Made by a program: the position numbers and the translations under genes
Assembly: GCF_013387485.1 (NCBI RefSeq)
Contig: NZ_JABBXB010000001.1
Location: 20,001 to 84,000, forward strand
DNA length: 64,000 bases
Origin: Stenotrophomonas sp. SAM-B
GTDB lineage: Bacteria; Pseudomonadota; Gammaproteobacteria; Xanthomonadales; Xanthomonadaceae
Direction of reading: 5' to 3'
Notes under the pieces: model-generated
Databases searched by the model: none
What the model was told of the DNA's origin: nothing
Seen by the model: the letters and a program-made list of their open reading frames with translations, nothing else
Shown here: one piece after another, positions 1 to 11,569 of the stretch
Layout of the letters: each line of letters begins with the position of its first letter
How positions within the stretch are numbered: position 1 is the stretch's first letter

Positions 1-2031
<2,031 letters not shown>

Positions 2032-2155
2032 ATAACCTCAAGTTGCCTTGGCCGACATGACATGTCGATAGATCCCAAGTGCACGCTACGTCACAAGACT
2101 TACGAGAGGCAGGCGCCTTAATCCGTTCTTTAGGATGGCGACGCTCCAACTGTCT

Positions 2156-2271
2156 CCCTGGTGAAATTAGCGCTGTGGAACCACCCGATCCCATCCCGAA
2201 CTCGGAAGTGAAACGCAGCTGCGCCGATGGTAGTGTGGCCTAAGCCATGCGAGAGTAGGTCATCGCCAGGG
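2156..2271 (+). rRNA. rrf: 5S ribosomal RNA
   Basis: Follows 23S after a 125-base spacer, as in a standard 16S-23S-5S operon. The ends are set by the terminal helix: CCCTGG at 2156-2161 pairs with CCAGGG at 2266-2271. The conserved core GATCCCATCCCGAACTCGG lies at about 2188-2206. Length is about 116 nt, normal for the family. I see no tRNA between 23S and 5S. Confidence 0.95.
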
Positions 2272-2281
2272 TTTTTACCCG

Positions 2282-2317
2282 AAAACCCCGCTGCTCACGC
2301 AGCGGGGTTTTCTTTTT
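2282..2317 (+). terminator. Rho-independent terminator of the rRNA operon
   Basis: Perfect 13-bp stem (AAAACCCCGCTGC / GCAGCGGGGTTTT) with a TCAC loop at 2282-2311, followed by a T tract to 2317. It begins 11 bases after 5S, so it is the operon terminator. Confidence 0.93.
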
Positions 2318-2502
2318 GTCTGCGATTCAGCGACTCAGCGATCCTCCTGGCGAGGACGAACGTCGAGTGCGCCGCCTTTCCCGGCGGTCGCCGCTTTCGA
2401 ATCGGGCATTCTGGATGATGCGGGAACGCACGCCGGGCAACGTCGCATCGCTCACGCCGCGCCTCGGCCGGCGCCTGCAGATCACGCGCGGCACGCGCAA
2501 CG

Positions 2503-2520
2503 CGCGATATCGATATCGCG
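2503..2520. repeat. 18-bp perfect palindrome
   Basis: CGCGATATCGATATCGCG reads identically on both strands and is unusually AT-balanced for this GC-rich interval. It could be a protein-binding site or a chance composite of ATATCG units. Nothing nearby shows which gene it might control. Confidence 0.5.
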
Positions 2521-2565
2521 GTGGCGAAGGTGCAGCGCATGATTGCCTGCGGGTCCAAGATGGCC

Positions 2566-2615
2566 GCACTGGTTCCCGGATCGCTGCACTGGTTCCTGGA
2601 GGCTGCACTGGTTCC
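2566..2615 (+). repeat. Three tandem copies of GCACTGGTTCC at 19-20 bp period
   Basis: Copies begin at 2566, 2586 and 2605. The spacers between copies are diverged and each ends in CT. It looks like a small minisatellite in non-coding DNA; no function can be assigned. Confidence 0.6.
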
Positions 2616-3184
2616 AGGCGGGCTGTGCCGCGCGAGCGGGGTGCACCCCGTGCATCGTGCGAAGTTTGATCCAGTGGACGTCACCGACAGGCATGCCCGA
2701 CCAGGCATGGAGCTGGCTGTCGCGGCAGCGTGGACGCTGATCCTGATGTGATGCTTACGCTGGTGCCCGTGGTCCTTGTGCCCGTGTTCACCGCCCTGCG
2801 CGGGAACGGATCCTGACGACAGGGCACCGGCGACACCACGCCCTGCAAGGTGTGTCCGGGGCGGCATGGTCTGGGCAGGATCAGTCAACGCGTGGCGCGG
2901 ATTGGCCATGCGTTCGGAAGCGAGCTTGGTTCGCGGTGCCAGACGCCACAGACGTGCAGCTGGCTGCGGCGACAGTGATGCTGTTCGCCGGGCAGTGATG
3001 GGGTGCCAGCTTCGACCAATGCAGTCCCGGTATCGCTGTCGTAACGCTCCTTGGCCAGCGCGTCCGCTGCATCGGCCCGCAGGCCAACCCAACCATCGCG
3101 TGTCAGCCAGGCGGTCGAGCATGTCGCCGCCTGGCTGCAGGGCGCGCGCCGCAGCGGGGCGCTGGGCGGTGAGGCAGATGAGCC

Positions 3185-4915
3185 TTACGCGGCTGCGCGG
3201 TAGGCCTGTTCCTGATGACGGAACACCGCCACCGCCTGGGTCAGGTCGGCGGCCTGGGCTTCGAGCAGGCGTGCGGCGGCACTGGCTTCTTCGACGAGGG
3301 CGGCATTCTGCTGGGTCGCATCGTCCATCTGTGCCACGGTCTGGTTCACCTGGTCGATGCCCGCCGCCTGCTCCTGCGAGGCCGAGGAAATCTCGGCCAT
3401 GATGCCGCTGACGCTGGCCACGCTGCTGACGATCTCGCCCATGGTCTGCCCCGCGTCCTGGACCAGGCGCGCGCCTTGGGCGACCTGCACCACGGAGGCA
3501 TCGATCAGTCCTTTGATCTCCTTGGCCGCGTCGGCGGATCGCTGGGCGAGGATGCGCACTTCGCTGGCGACCACTGCAAAGCCGCGGCCCTGCTCGCCGG
3601 CACGGGCCGCTTCCACGGCGGCGTTGAGCGCCAGGATGTTGGTCTGGAAGGCGATGCCGTCGATCACCCGGGTGATATCGCCGATTCGTTGCGACGCGGT
3701 CTGGATCGCATCCATGGTGGTCACCACCTGGCTGACCACCTGGCTGCCGCGCGTGGCGACATCATGCGCACCGTGCGCCAGCGCGCTGGCCTGGCGTGCG
3801 TGCTCGGCGTTCTGGCGCACGGTCGACGTCAGTTCCTCCATCGAGGCGGCGGTCTCTTCCAGATGCGCGGCTTGGCGCTCGGTGCGCTCGGACAGGTCAT
3901 CGTTGCCGCTGGTGATTTCGTGGGCGGCAAGCGAGATGGAGCCGGTGCACTGTTTGATGCGCTCCACCATCGCGGTCAGTTGCTCGGCTGTGGCGTTGGC
4001 ATCGCGCTGCATGGCCTGGAACGAGCCATGGAAGTCGCCGTGCATGCGCTGGTCCAGATCGCCATCGGCCAGGGCCGACAGCACGCGGCGGATCTCGCCG
4101 ACCGTGCCGCCCACGCTGTCCAACAGTTGGTTGATCCCGCCGGTCAGGCCATTGAGGAAGCTGGCGCCCCCCTCGGTGGCCTGCAGCCGGCGATCAAGAT
4201 CGCCCTTGCTGGCAGCCTCGACGATGTCCGCCACCGCGGTTTCCAGCAGCAGTTCGTGGGTGCGGTCATGCCACTCCACCGCGAAGCCCTGGCGTTGGCC
4301 CTGCGCATCGAACACCGGCGTCACCACCTGGGCGAAGTGCACCGGTCCGATCCGCACGCGACCGTGGTGGGTAACCATCAAGGTGTTGAGGATGCCGCGG
4401 ATGCGATCCGGATCCACATGGAAGCGGTGGATGCTGCTGCCGACCAGGCGTTCGGCGTCGAAGTCGGGGAAGGCCTCGCGCAGGCTGGCCTGCTGGTTGC
4501 GCAGCAGGCTCACTACGGCCTGGTTGACGTAGCGGATCACGTGGTCGTTGTCGGCGATCATCATCGCCGTGCGCGAGACATCCAGTGCCTGTCTTACCTG
4601 GGCGTCGTGGGCATGCCCGATGCTGTCGCGGGCGTGGTCGCGCGCCGCTTCCGCAGCCACGGCGATCGATCTCTGCTCGGCCTGTCGCAGGGCGTGGGCC
4701 TGCCGCCGCGAACGCAGCGCCACCAGGCCCAGCAGCGCGGCTGCGACCGCGATGAAGGGCATGGCCCACGGCTGCCGCTGCCAGATCGCCGTGCTCACGG
4801 CCGCAGCAAGCAGCACGCCCGTCGCGAGCAGATACGCGGTGTCCACGGAGGCCCGGGGCGATCGCGCGCGCAGTTGGTCGGGCGGTCGGGAGGTGGCAGC
4901 AGGAAGGGCGGACAT
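3185..4915 (-). CDS. Methyl-accepting chemotaxis protein with PAS domain
   Basis: Membrane chemoreceptor of 576 residues that signals through CheW/CheA. Two closely spaced hydrophobic segments (about 27-45 and 51-67) leave almost no periplasmic loop, so sensing is probably cytoplasmic or within the membrane. A PAS domain follows (about 112-222), then HAMP-like linkers (about 232-315) and the signalling hairpin, whose tip carries the hallmark [18 protein letters not shown] (423-440). Glu/Gln/Ala-rich methylation helices lie on both sides. The C-terminus (YRAAA) lacks a CheR-docking pentapeptide. I chose the ATG at 4915 because GGAG lies 6 bases upstream; an upstream in-frame start adds a disordered 22-residue tail. 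No other chemotaxis genes are in view. The ligand is unknown. Confidence 0.92.
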   Translation of the reverse strand: MSALPAATSRPPDQLRARSPRASVDTAYLLATGVLLAAAVSTAIWQRQPWAMPFIAVAAALLGLVALRSRRQAHALRQAEQRSIAVAAEAARDHARDSIGHAHDAQVRQALDVSRTAMMIADNDHVIRYVNQAVVSLLRNQQASLREAFPDFDAERLVGSSIHRFHVDPDRIRGILNTLMVTHHGRVRIGPVHFAQVVTPVFDAQGQRQGFAVEWHDRTHELLLETAVADIVEAASKGDLDRRLQATEGGASFLNGLTGGINQLLDSVGGTVGEIRRVLSALADGDLDQRMHGDFHGSFQAMQRDANATAEQLTAMVERIKQCTGSISLAAHEITSGNDDLSERTERQAAHLEETAASMEELTSTVRQNAEHARQASALAHGAHDVATRGSQVVSQVVTTMDAIQTASQRIGDITRVIDGIAFQTNILALNAAVEAARAGEQGRGFAVVASEVRILAQRSADAAKEIKGLIDASVVQVAQGARLVQDAGQTMGEIVSSVASVSGIMAEISSASQEQAAGIDQVNQTVAQMDDATQQNAALVEEASAAARLLEAQAADLTQAVAVFRHQEQAYRAAA

Positions 4916-5223
4916 GGCGGCTCCAGGATCAGTAGAAAGCAGAGAGCCCGCGGCGCGTACGCACGCAGGCGGATGCCGCATCCGTCACCGGCGAAGCGGT
5001 GGGTGCGGCAGCGGGAAGAAACGGATGGGCGCGCGGGGAACGGGCAGCGGCGGACGCCGCGTCGGCGGTGGCGATCACCGCCGGCATGGCCCGGTCCTGT
5101 GGGCGATGGCACGGCCAATCCGGCATTGCGACGACGTTCCCTGGAAGCCTGGGTGATGCGCGGCTTCGCAACGGCGGAGCAAGCGACGACAGTGCGGCCG
5201 AGGAAAATCGGCCTGCATCATCG

Positions 5224-5250
5224 GTATCGGTCGCTGCCGGGATAAGTTGA
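5224..5250 (-). promoter_or_regulatory. Candidate sigma-28 (FliA-type) promoter for the chemoreceptor gene
   Basis: On the minus strand TCAACTTA - 11 nt - ACCGATAC resembles the FliA consensus TAAAGTTT-N11-GCCGATAA (about 11 of 16 positions, exact spacer). It lies about 310 nt upstream of the receptor start, inside the otherwise empty 4916-5279 interval. The distance is long and the match imperfect, so this is tentative. Confidence 0.3.
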
Positions 5251-5269
5251 GTGCGACCGTGTGTCGCAC
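5251..5269 (-). terminator. Short hairpin after the alpha/beta hydrolase gene
   Basis: Stem GTGCGAC / GTCGCAC with a 5-nt loop, 11 bases past the hydrolase stop in its direction of transcription. No strong T tract follows, so it may be a weak terminator or an mRNA 3' stabiliser. Confidence 0.4.
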
Positions 5270-5279
5270 CGCGCCGGGA

Positions 5280-6128
5280 CTACCCGGCCAGGAAGGTCCG
5301 GATCACCTCGGCCACCACCTGCGGATGCTCCATGTGCAGATGATGCGTGCCCGGGAACACCGCCAAGCGACCGTCGCGCAGCAGCGAGATGCGCTCGCTC
5401 CGCAACGGCTCGGGGTAATAGGACTGCGCCGGTGTCGCGTAGATCACCTGGGTCGGGCATTCGATCGCCGCGAGCAGGTCGTCGATCTGCGCTTCGCTCA
5501 GGCGCATCGCGGTGGGCAGCATCAGGCGTTGATCGCTGCACCAGCTGTACCCGCCGTCGACCGGTTTGACGCCACGCTCCACCAGCAGCCGTGCGCACGG
5601 CTCGCTGAGCTGGTTGGTCATCATGCGCGCGCGGATCGGTGCGGAAAGATCGGGAAACACGCGCAGCCTGCGGGTGGGCAGCGCACGCGCGGCACGCACA
5701 TGCTCGCGCAGGCGCTGCGCGGTTTCATTCTCGGGCCCGCGCAGGCCGCCCAGCGCTTCGATCGCGATCAGGCGTTCCACGCGTTCCGGCGCGGCGGCCG
5801 CGGCAAGGCTGGCGATGCCGGCCCCCATCGAATGGCCGAGCAGCACGAAGCGGTCCCAGCCCAGCGCATCGGCGACGTCGAGGACATGGCAGATCGCACC
5901 GGGCGTGTTGTATTGCGTGCCGGGCGGCAGATGCGCGCTATGGCCGTGGCCGGGCAGGTCGATCGCGACCAGCTCCAGCCCGGGCAGCTGCGCCGCCAGC
6001 GGGACGAAGCTGGCGGCGTTGTCGAGCCAGCCGTGCAGAGCAAGCACACGCTGGCCACCCGTGCCCGGGGAGCGCAGGCCGGCCACCGTGGTGCCGGCAA
6101 CCGGCAGCGAGAAGGACGTCAGGGTCAT
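5280..6128 (-). CDS. Alpha/beta hydrolase
   Basis: Predicted serine hydrolase of 282 residues with the alpha/beta fold. Visible features are the oxyanion-side HGWLDN near residue 30, the nucleophile elbow GHSMGAG near residue 98 and a C-terminal HHLHMEHP region that should supply the catalytic His. No signal peptide, so cytosolic. Substrate unknown; it resembles broad serine-hydrolase-like esterases. The start ATG at 6128 overlaps the hemH stop (ATGA), so the two genes are translationally coupled. The long in-frame extension upstream runs inside hemH and is not coding. A link to haem metabolism is suggested only by the coupling. Confidence 0.87.
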   Translation of the reverse strand: MTLTSFSLPVAGTTVAGLRSPGTGGQRVLALHGWLDNAASFVPLAAQLPGLELVAIDLPGHGHSAHLPPGTQYNTPGAICHVLDVADALGWDRFVLLGHSMGAGIASLAAAAAPERVERLIAIEALGGLRGPENETAQRLREHVRAARALPTRRLRVFPDLSAPIRARMMTNQLSEPCARLLVERGVKPVDGGYSWCSDQRLMLPTAMRLSEAQIDDLLAAIECPTQVIYATPAQSYYPEPLRSERISLLRDGRLAVFPGTHHLHMEHPQVVAEVIRTFLAG

Positions 6129-7087
6129 GCCAGCGCCGCGATGCTCAGCCGCGACAGCGCCAGTGCATGCGCCTGCGCGTCGTTGAGGCAGGGGATGTAG
6201 CGCATCGTCGCGCCGCGCTGGGCGACGGTTTCGGTGAAGCCCATCGCCACCTCTTCCAGGGTTTCCAGACAGTCGGTGGCGAAGCCGGGGCAGACCACGT
6301 CCATGCTGCGCACGCCACGTTCGGCCATCGCCCACAGCGTGGGTTCGGCGTAGGGCTGCAGCCATTTCTCGCGGCCAAAGCGTGATTGGTAGGTCAGCTG
6401 CCAGGCATCGTCGGCCAGCTCCAGCGCCTGCGCGATCGCCCGCGCACTGGCTTCGCAGCGCTGCGGATACGGATCGCCGGCGTCGGCCAGGCGCTGCGGA
6501 ATACCGTGGAAGGAAAACACCAGCGTCTCGCCACGGCCGTGCTGTTCCCACCACTGGCGGATGCTGCCCGCGACGGCGGCGACCCAGTCCGGATCGACCG
6601 CGTAATCGCGCACCAGGGTCACGGTGACGCCGGGATGTTTCGGCTGCCACTCGCGCACCTGGTCCTCGATCGAGGCGGTGGTGGTGGTCGAGTACTGCGG
6701 ATACAGCGGCAGCACCACGATCCGTTTCATCCCTTCGGCGGCCAGACGATCCAGCTCGGCCGGCAGCGCCGGGGTGCCATAGCGCATCGCGTGGCGCACC
6801 CGCAGATCGGGCATCAGGCCCTGCATGGCCTCGGCCAGGCGTCGGGTGTAGACCATCAGCGGGGAGCCGTCCGGCAGCCAGACCTGGGCGTACTTGGCGG
6901 CCGAGCGACCACTGCGCAGCGGCAGGATCAGCCCGTACAGCAAGGGTTTCCAGAACAGCGGCGGAATCGCGACCACGCGCGGATCGCTGAGGAACTCAGC
7001 CAGGTAGCGACGCACCGCCGGGGCGGTTGGCGTCTCGGGCGTGCCTAGATTGACCGCCAGCACGGCGGTGTCGGGTGCGTCGAGCAT
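6125..7087 (-). CDS. hemH: Ferrochelatase
   Basis: Inserts Fe2+ into protoporphyrin IX, the last step of haem synthesis. At 320 residues it matches the family length. Landmarks: N-terminal VNLGTPETP, the active-site His in VFSFHGIP (near residue 185), and the acidic metal-path motif CLETLEE (near residue 260). Cytosolic or peripheral membrane. It is the first gene of a two-gene unit with the hydrolase. The region just upstream on the minus strand has GAGAAT ending 6 nt before the ATG and no Shine-Dalgarno sequence, compatible with a leaderless message (see findings). Divergent from the SYLF gene. Confidence 0.96.
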   Translation of the reverse strand: MLDAPDTAVLAVNLGTPETPTAPAVRRYLAEFLSDPRVVAIPPLFWKPLLYGLILPLRSGRSAAKYAQVWLPDGSPLMVYTRRLAEAMQGLMPDLRVRHAMRYGTPALPAELDRLAAEGMKRIVVLPLYPQYSTTTTASIEDQVREWQPKHPGVTVTLVRDYAVDPDWVAAVAGSIRQWWEQHGRGETLVFSFHGIPQRLADAGDPYPQRCEASARAIAQALELADDAWQLTYQSRFGREKWLQPYAEPTLWAMAERGVRSMDVVCPGFATDCLETLEEVAMGFTETVAQRGATMRYIPCLNDAQAHALALSRLSIAALA

Positions 7088-7274
7088 GCCGCCATTCTCG
7101 CAGGTCTACGCGATTGGCGGGATGGATTTGGATGATGAACGTGATCCAGCAGGCTTATCGATAGCCCGGAATACTCATTGCCGATTCATCGCGGGCCTTC
7201 TAACGTCGAGAAGCGTATCGACCCCGGTCGTACCTGCCGCTATCTTGTATGAATCGACTTTCTGGAGCCCACCC

Positions 7275-8171
7275 ATGCGCCGCCTCAGCCTTGTACTGCT
7301 GATCTCCGCCAGCCTGCTGTCGACCCAGGCGATGGCCGGGCCACAGGAGGACCAGCGCGCCCGCAATGCCGTGCGCGTCCTGAATGAAATCCAGGACATC
7401 CCCGAGCAGGGGATTCCGGACAAGCTGCTCGACGAGGGCCGCGCGGTCATCGTCATTCCCGACACGATCAAGGCCGGTCTGGTGATCGGTGGCCGTCGCG
7501 GCCACGGCCTGATGTCGGTCAAGACGCCGGACGGCAGCTGGTCCAACCCGGTTTTCGTCAAGCTCACCGGCGGCAGCATCGGCTTCCAGGCCGGCGTGCA
7601 GTCCTCCGACGTGGTGCTGGTGTTCCGCAATGACCGCAGCCTGGACAATCTCGTCAACGGCAAATTCACCCTGGGCGCCGATGCCGGCGTCGCCGCAGGC
7701 CCGGTCGGCCGCAACGCCGCCGCCGCCACCGATGGCCAGCTGAAGGCCGAAATCTGGTCCTGGTCGCGCGCCCGCGGCCTGTTTGCCGGTGTGGCCCTGG
7801 ATGGCGCCGTGCTGCAGATCGACGACGCCGCCAACCTGGATGCCTACGGCAGCAACACTACGCCGCGCATGGTGTTCGAAGGCCGCGTCGGCGAGCCGCC
7901 GTCGGTGGACGTGGTCGCCTTCCGTGATCGCCTGGAAGAAGCCACCTACACCGCCCGCGAGAAGCGCGGCACCGCAGGCAGTGCGCCTGCACCCGCCCCG
8001 GCGCCGCGCGCCGCTGCCGTGCCGGTCCGACCTGAACAGGCGCCGGCCCCGGCCGCCGCTGGCGCGACCACCGCCCCGTTGCAGTCCGTGCCGGCGCAAC
8101 CGGCCCCGCAGCAGGGCTTCCAGCCGGTCGGTGACGGTGAAGTCCGTACCGAATCGCTGGATGGCAACTGA
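7275..8171 (+). CDS. SYLF-domain (YSC84-type) lipid-binding protein, exported
   Basis: 298 residues. An N-terminal signal peptide (MRRLSLVLLISASLLSTQAMA) is followed by a SYLF/Ysc84 domain (about 25-200) with the family pattern of an AVIVIP strand, GGRRG-type turn, GGSIGFQAGVQSSDVVLVF and LGADAGVAAGPVGR. The C-terminal 70 residues are Pro/Ala-rich and probably disordered. Related bacterial proteins are periplasmic or outer-membrane-associated and bind phospholipid; the role is poorly known. I chose the ATG at 7275 because GGAG at 7264-7267 precedes it and it opens the signal peptide. It sits 73 bases upstream of tatA and could be co-transcribed with it. Confidence 0.85.
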   Translation: MRRLSLVLLISASLLSTQAMAGPQEDQRARNAVRVLNEIQDIPEQGIPDKLLDEGRAVIVIPDTIKAGLVIGGRRGHGLMSVKTPDGSWSNPVFVKLTGGSIGFQAGVQSSDVVLVFRNDRSLDNLVNGKFTLGADAGVAAGPVGRNAAAATDGQLKAEIWSWSRARGLFAGVALDGAVLQIDDAANLDAYGSNTTPRMVFEGRVGEPPSVDVVAFRDRLEEATYTAREKRGTAGSAPAPAPAPRAAAVPVRPEQAPAPAAAGATTAPLQSVPAQPAPQQGFQPVGDGEVRTESLDGN

Positions 8172-8244
8172 CTTTTGTCACGCGCGCCGGCTTACCGCCG
8201 GTGCGCTATGCTCAACCGTCTGATCACTACGTAACGAGCGAGTC

Positions 8245-8472
8245 ATGGGCAGTTTCAGCATCTGGCATTGGTTGGTCGTGCTGGTCATCGTTCTGCTGGT
8301 GTTCGGCACCAAGAAACTGACCAGCGGCGCCAAGGACCTTGGCAGCGCCGTCAAGGAATTCAAGAAGGGCATGCGCGACGAGGACAAGCCGAACGCGCAG
8401 CTCAGCGACAGTTCGCGTCCGCAGGACTCGACGACGACGTCGCAGACCGAGCACGATCGCGACCCGCGCTGA
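8245..8472 (+). CDS. tatA: Sec-independent protein translocase subunit TatA
   Basis: 75-residue single-span protein that polymerises to form the pore of the twin-arginine translocase, which exports folded proteins. It has a short periplasmic N-terminus, one membrane helix (about 6-22), the FG hinge (VFGTKKL), an amphipathic helix to about residue 45 and a polar tail. A TATGCT at 8207-8212 is a possible -10 for the operon, giving a 25-30 nt leader. First gene of tatABC. Confidence 0.95.
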   Translation: MGSFSIWHWLVVLVIVLLVFGTKKLTSGAKDLGSAVKEFKKGMRDEDKPNAQLSDSSRPQDSTTTSQTEHDRDPR

Positions 8473-8487
8473 TCCGGGCGGCTTGGC

Positions 8488-9024
8488 GTGTTCGATATCG
8501 GTTTCAGTGAACTGCTGGTCATCGCGGTGGTGGCCCTGGTCGTGCTCGGCCCCGAGCGGCTGCCCAAGGCCGCCCGCTTCGCCGGGTTGTGGGTGCGCCG
8601 TGCGCGCAACCAGTGGGATTCGGTGAAGCAGGAGCTCGAACGCGAGCTGCATGCCGAAGAGATCAAGCGGCAGTTCGACGATGTGAAATCCTCGGTGCGT
8701 GATACCGAGTCGCAGTTGCGCGCCAGTGGCGAAGCGGTCCGCCGCGAAGCCGAGCAGATGCGCCAGGACGTGGCCCGGCAGGGCGATGACGTTGCCGCGG
8801 AGGCCGACGACGAACCGGTGATGACCGGTCCCGCACCGGGCTCCCCGGCCAGCGTGGCCCAGCACGTGGTGGCGACCGACGAGGCCGAACCGCCGCGCGA
8901 TGCGATGTCGCCGCCCGGAATCGATGGCAGCGCGCCACGTGTGGAGCAGCCTGCGGCTCCACCGGCCCTGGCGGACACTGCGCCGCGCACGCCTGCGCCG
9001 CCGAGCGAGGAGACGCCGCGATGA
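8488..9024 (+). CDS. tatB: Sec-independent protein translocase subunit TatB
   Basis: Part of the TatBC receptor that binds twin-arginine signal peptides. The N-terminus [18 protein letters not shown] with Glu8 and the [10 protein letters not shown] hinge are diagnostic of TatB rather than TatA. The start is GTG with only a weak ribosome site (GGCGG). 178 residues, with a long charged, then Pro/Ala-rich, C-terminal tail. It starts 15 bases after tatA and its stop overlaps the tatC start (ATGA), so tatC translation is probably coupled. Confidence 0.94.
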   Translation: MFDIGFSELLVIAVVALVVLGPERLPKAARFAGLWVRRARNQWDSVKQELERELHAEEIKRQFDDVKSSVRDTESQLRASGEAVRREAEQMRQDVARQGDDVAAEADDEPVMTGPAPGSPASVAQHVVATDEAEPPRDAMSPPGIDGSAPRVEQPAAPPALADTAPRTPAPPSEETPR

Positions 9025-9770
9025 GCGAGCATGAAAGCAGCGAGAGTTCGCTGGTCGAACACCTGATCGAACTGCGTGCGCGCCTGGTGCGTGCGTTGAT
9101 CGGCCTGGGCGTGGTGCTGCTGGGCCTGATGCCGTTCTCGCGGCAGATCTACACGATGATCGCCGAACCGCTGATCTCGCAGCTGCCGAACGGGCAGACG
9201 ATGATCGCGACCAATCCGGCCGGCGCCTTTTTCGCGCCGTTGAAGCTGACTTTCTTCGTGGCGGTGTTCATCGCCGTGCCGTGGCTGTTGTTCCAGCTGT
9301 GGTCGTTCGTGGCGCCGGGCCTGTATGCCCGCGAGAAACGCCTGGCGGTGCCCTTGCTGGCCTCGTCGGTGCTGCTGTTCTACCTGGGCTGCGCGTTCGC
9401 GTACTTCCTGGTGTTGCCGGCGGTGTTCCATTTCCTCACCACGTTCCGCCCGGAAGTGATTGCGATCACCCCGGACGCGACGGCGTACCTGGATTTCGTG
9501 CTGGCGATCTTCTTCGCCTTCGGTACCAGCTTCGAGCTGCCGGTGGCGATGGTGATCCTGGTGCTGCTGGGCTGGATCACGCCGCAGCAGTTCAAGGAAG
9601 GTCGGGGCTACGCGATCGTCGGCATCTTCGTGCTGGCCGCGGTGCTGACGCCGCCGGACGTGGTCTCGCAGCTGATGCTGGCCATTCCGATGTGCCTGCT
9701 CTACGAGCTGGGCATCCATGCCGCGCGCTGGCTGGTGCCGCGCGCCGGTGGGAAAGAACAGCCGGAGTGA
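9021..9770 (+). CDS. tatC: Sec-independent protein translocase subunit TatC
   Basis: Six-span inner-membrane protein (249 residues), the primary twin-arginine signal-peptide receptor. The cytoplasmic N-terminal segment has [15 protein letters not shown] and the first periplasmic loop carries [12 protein letters not shown], whose Glu corresponds to a conserved functional residue of E. coli TatC. Last gene of the operon; a terminator follows 11 bases after the stop. Confidence 0.96.
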   Translation: MSEHESSESSLVEHLIELRARLVRALIGLGVVLLGLMPFSRQIYTMIAEPLISQLPNGQTMIATNPAGAFFAPLKLTFFVAVFIAVPWLLFQLWSFVAPGLYAREKRLAVPLLASSVLLFYLGCAFAYFLVLPAVFHFLTTFRPEVIAITPDATAYLDFVLAIFFAFGTSFELPVAMVILVLLGWITPQQFKEGRGYAIVGIFVLAAVLTPPDVVSQLMLAIPMCLLYELGIHAARWLVPRAGGKEQPE

Positions 9771-9777
9771 CGCACAA

Positions 9778-9805
9778 ACAAAAACCCCGGCCTTGGCCGG
9801 GGTTT
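9778..9805. terminator. Shared terminator between tatC and the convergent membrane-protein gene
   Basis: Stem AAACCCCGGCC / GGCCGGGGTTT with a TT loop at 9782-9805. Read on the minus strand, the stem is followed by a long T run (TTTTTGTTTG), so it is a canonical terminator for the gene ending at 9814. On the plus strand the T run is only three bases, but it probably also ends tatABC. Confidence 0.85.
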
Positions 9806-9813
9806 CGTGTTGA

Positions 9814-10713
9814 TCAGGCCGCGAACACGTTGTTCGGGCCCGGCATCGGCGGCGGGGTCTGGGGACCCTGCTGGCCGAACATCTGCTTCCACGCCGTGTA
9901 GATGGCACCGGCGAAGACCGGCATCACCACGCCCATCAGCAGCAGCTGCGCGACGAACAGGGCGAGCATCGTGCCGCCGATCAGCTGCGCGATCAGGGCC
10001 ACCAGCATCACGCCGAAGTAGATCGCGAACACGGCCACGAAGGCGAGCAGGAAGAACACCACCATCGCCAGCACGTTGTGCAGGCAGGCGCGCAGGCTCA
10101 GGCGCATCGCCTGCAGGCCGTTGCGGTGCTCGAACATCACCTGCGGCGGCAGGGTGAACAACGCCAGCGCCATGGCCAGGAAGGTCACCACCACCAGCGC
10201 CAGCCACAGCAGGATGCGCATCGCCGGCAGGCTGGCCATCAGCTCTTCGATCTGGGCCGGGTCGGGCTGCGCGCCGGACTGGCTGATCGCGTTGAGCTGC
10301 ACCATCACCTCGCTCAGGTGCTGCAGGCCACTGCTGCCGATCAGCACCAGCAACAACACACCCAGGAACAGGCCGGCCACCAGCTGCGGCAGCAGCGAGG
10401 CGAGCAGGTTCAACGCGCGGCCTTCCTGCAGGCCCTGCAGCAGGTGCGCGGGCTGTGCGACGCGACCCTGGTCGACTTCGCGCACGGCCCAGACCAGGCC
10501 GCCGAAGAACAGCGGGCCGGCCAGTGCCATCAACAGCTGCGCCAGCGTGCTCAGCGCCGGGCTCACCATCGCCAGCGACATCACCAGCAACGCGGCCACG
10601 GCCCAGATCACGCCGAGCAGGCCCAGCGCCAACGGCGCCTTGCGCAGCAGGGTGAAACCCGACACCAGCCATTCCGCGCCGGCGGAGGCCGGCAGCTTGC
10701 GAATCTCGCTCAT
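9814..10713 (-). CDS. Polytopic membrane protein, BPSS1780-like family
   Basis: 299-residue integral membrane protein of unknown function, resembling the uncharacterised BPSS1780-type family of beta- and gammaproteobacteria. About six hydrophobic segments are visible: residues about 25-75 (two), 105-130, 170-200, 210-240 and 245-275. The loop after the third is hydrophilic, and the C-terminal tail is Pro/Gly-rich. ATG at 10713 is preceded by GGA at about 8 bases. Probably separate from the amidotransferase gene, which starts 136 bases upstream in the same direction. The interval between them shows no clear promoter. Confidence 0.7.
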   Translation of the reverse strand: MSEIRKLPASAGAEWLVSGFTLLRKAPLALGLLGVIWAVAALLVMSLAMVSPALSTLAQLLMALAGPLFFGGLVWAVREVDQGRVAQPAHLLQGLQEGRALNLLASLLPQLVAGLFLGVLLLVLIGSSGLQHLSEVMVQLNAISQSGAQPDPAQIEELMASLPAMRILLWLALVVVTFLAMALALFTLPPQVMFEHRNGLQAMRLSLRACLHNVLAMVVFFLLAFVAVFAIYFGVMLVALIAQLIGGTMLALFVAQLLLMGVVMPVFAGAIYTAWKQMFGQQGPQTPPPMPGPNNVFAA

Positions 10714-10849
10714 AACATTCCGGGACAGGGGAGGAGGCGCGAACGCCCGATTGCGGTCGATTATCCCTGTTTTCCCGACGCGTGACCTGAAGGCCGCCAC
10801 GCGCGGCGCGGACGCTGCGTTGCGCCCGGAGGCGGTACCGGCGCGGGCG

Positions 10850-11569
10850 TCAGGCGTTGCGCGCCTGGCGGACGAAACGGCGCAGCAGCTGGCGGGCCAG
10901 CGGGGCGGCGCTGACGTCGCGGGCGACGCTGCGCGCGCAGCCGCCGTGCTGGCGGATGCACTCGGCGCGGGCGCGGACATAGCCGCGCATGTGGTGGGTG
11001 GCGAACTCCGGATGGAACTGGACACCCCAGGCATGCGCGCCCCAGCGGAACGCGTGGCAGTTGTCCTGTGCCGAGCGCGCCAGGATCGCCGCGCCCTCGG
11101 GTGCGCGCAGCACCGTCTGCAGGTGGGTGGCATGCGCCGGGAAGCGCGCCGGCAGGCCGCCGAACAGCGGATCGTCGACGGCCGCAGGGTCGAGCGCCAG
11201 TTCGATCGTGCCGGACTCGCGTCCGGCCGGGTTGTAGGCGACTTCGCCGCCCAGCGCGTGGGCCAGCAGCTGATGGCCGTAGCAGATGCCGAACACCGGG
11301 CGGTCGTCGTGGGCGGCGTCGCGCAGCCACTGCGCGCTGCGCTCGCTCCATTCTGCGCGGTCGGTGACGTAGGCGGCCGAGCCGCTGACGATCACCCCGG
11401 CGAAATCGCGGTGGCTGGGCAGGGTACCGCCGTGCTCCACATCGACCACTACCGTCTCATCGGCATCCAGCCCGGCCGCGACCCGGATCCAGTGCGAAAA
11501 CCGCCCGTAGCGGCGCAGCGAGGCGACGGGTTGGCCGGTTTCAAGAATCAGGAACGGGGCGGAATTCAT
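10850..11569 (-). CDS. GMP-synthase-like class I glutamine amidotransferase
   Basis: 239-residue stand-alone glutaminase domain, expected to release ammonia from glutamine or act on gamma-glutamyl compounds. The nucleophile is Cys in GICYGHQLLAHALGG (near residue 97). The His/Glu pair is in WGVQFHPEF (near residue 185). It has no synthetase domain, so it is not GuaA itself; relatives include gamma-glutamyl-polyamine hydrolases and uncharacterised YfeJ-like proteins. The start overlaps the end of the upstream GspE-type gene by 29 bases in another frame, implying one transcript. No strong ribosome site is seen. Specific substrate unknown. Confidence 0.85.
   Translation of the reverse strand: MNSAPFLILETGQPVASLRRYGRFSHWIRVAAGLDADETVVVDVEHGGTLPSHRDFAGVIVSGSAAYVTDRAEWSERSAQWLRDAAHDDRPVFGICYGHQLLAHALGGEVAYNPAGRESGTIELALDPAAVDDPLFGGLPARFPAHATHLQTVLRAPEGAAILARSAQDNCHAFRWGAHAWGVQFHPEFATHHMRGYVRARAECIRQHGGCARSVARDVSAAPLARQLLRRFVRQARNA

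Larger units (their letters stand above)
2319..3184. other. Long gene-free interval between the rRNA operon and the chemoreceptor gene
   Basis: No reading frame here has a credible start, ribosome site or recognisable protein family; frames on both strands are arginine/alanine/proline-rich chance frames. Structure that can be seen: an 18-bp perfect palindrome at 2503-2520 and three tandem copies of an 11-bp motif at 2566-2615, listed separately. One minus-strand frame contains a short His-rich stretch (HGHKDHGHQ, encoded near 2770-2800), but its surroundings do not resemble a metal-binding protein. It could be decayed sequence. Confidence 0.6.

Noticed and set aside
2032..2155. tRNA gene between 23S and 5S
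   Set aside because: No cloverleaf or T-loop (GTTCGAATC-type) sequence is present in the 124-base spacer.
2295..3122. Minus-strand frame of 275 codons with a His-rich stretch (HGHKDHGHQ), suggesting a metal-binding protein
   Set aside because: It starts within GC-rich sequence with no ribosome site, runs into the rRNA terminator, and outside the short His stretch is low-complexity Arg/Ala/Pro.
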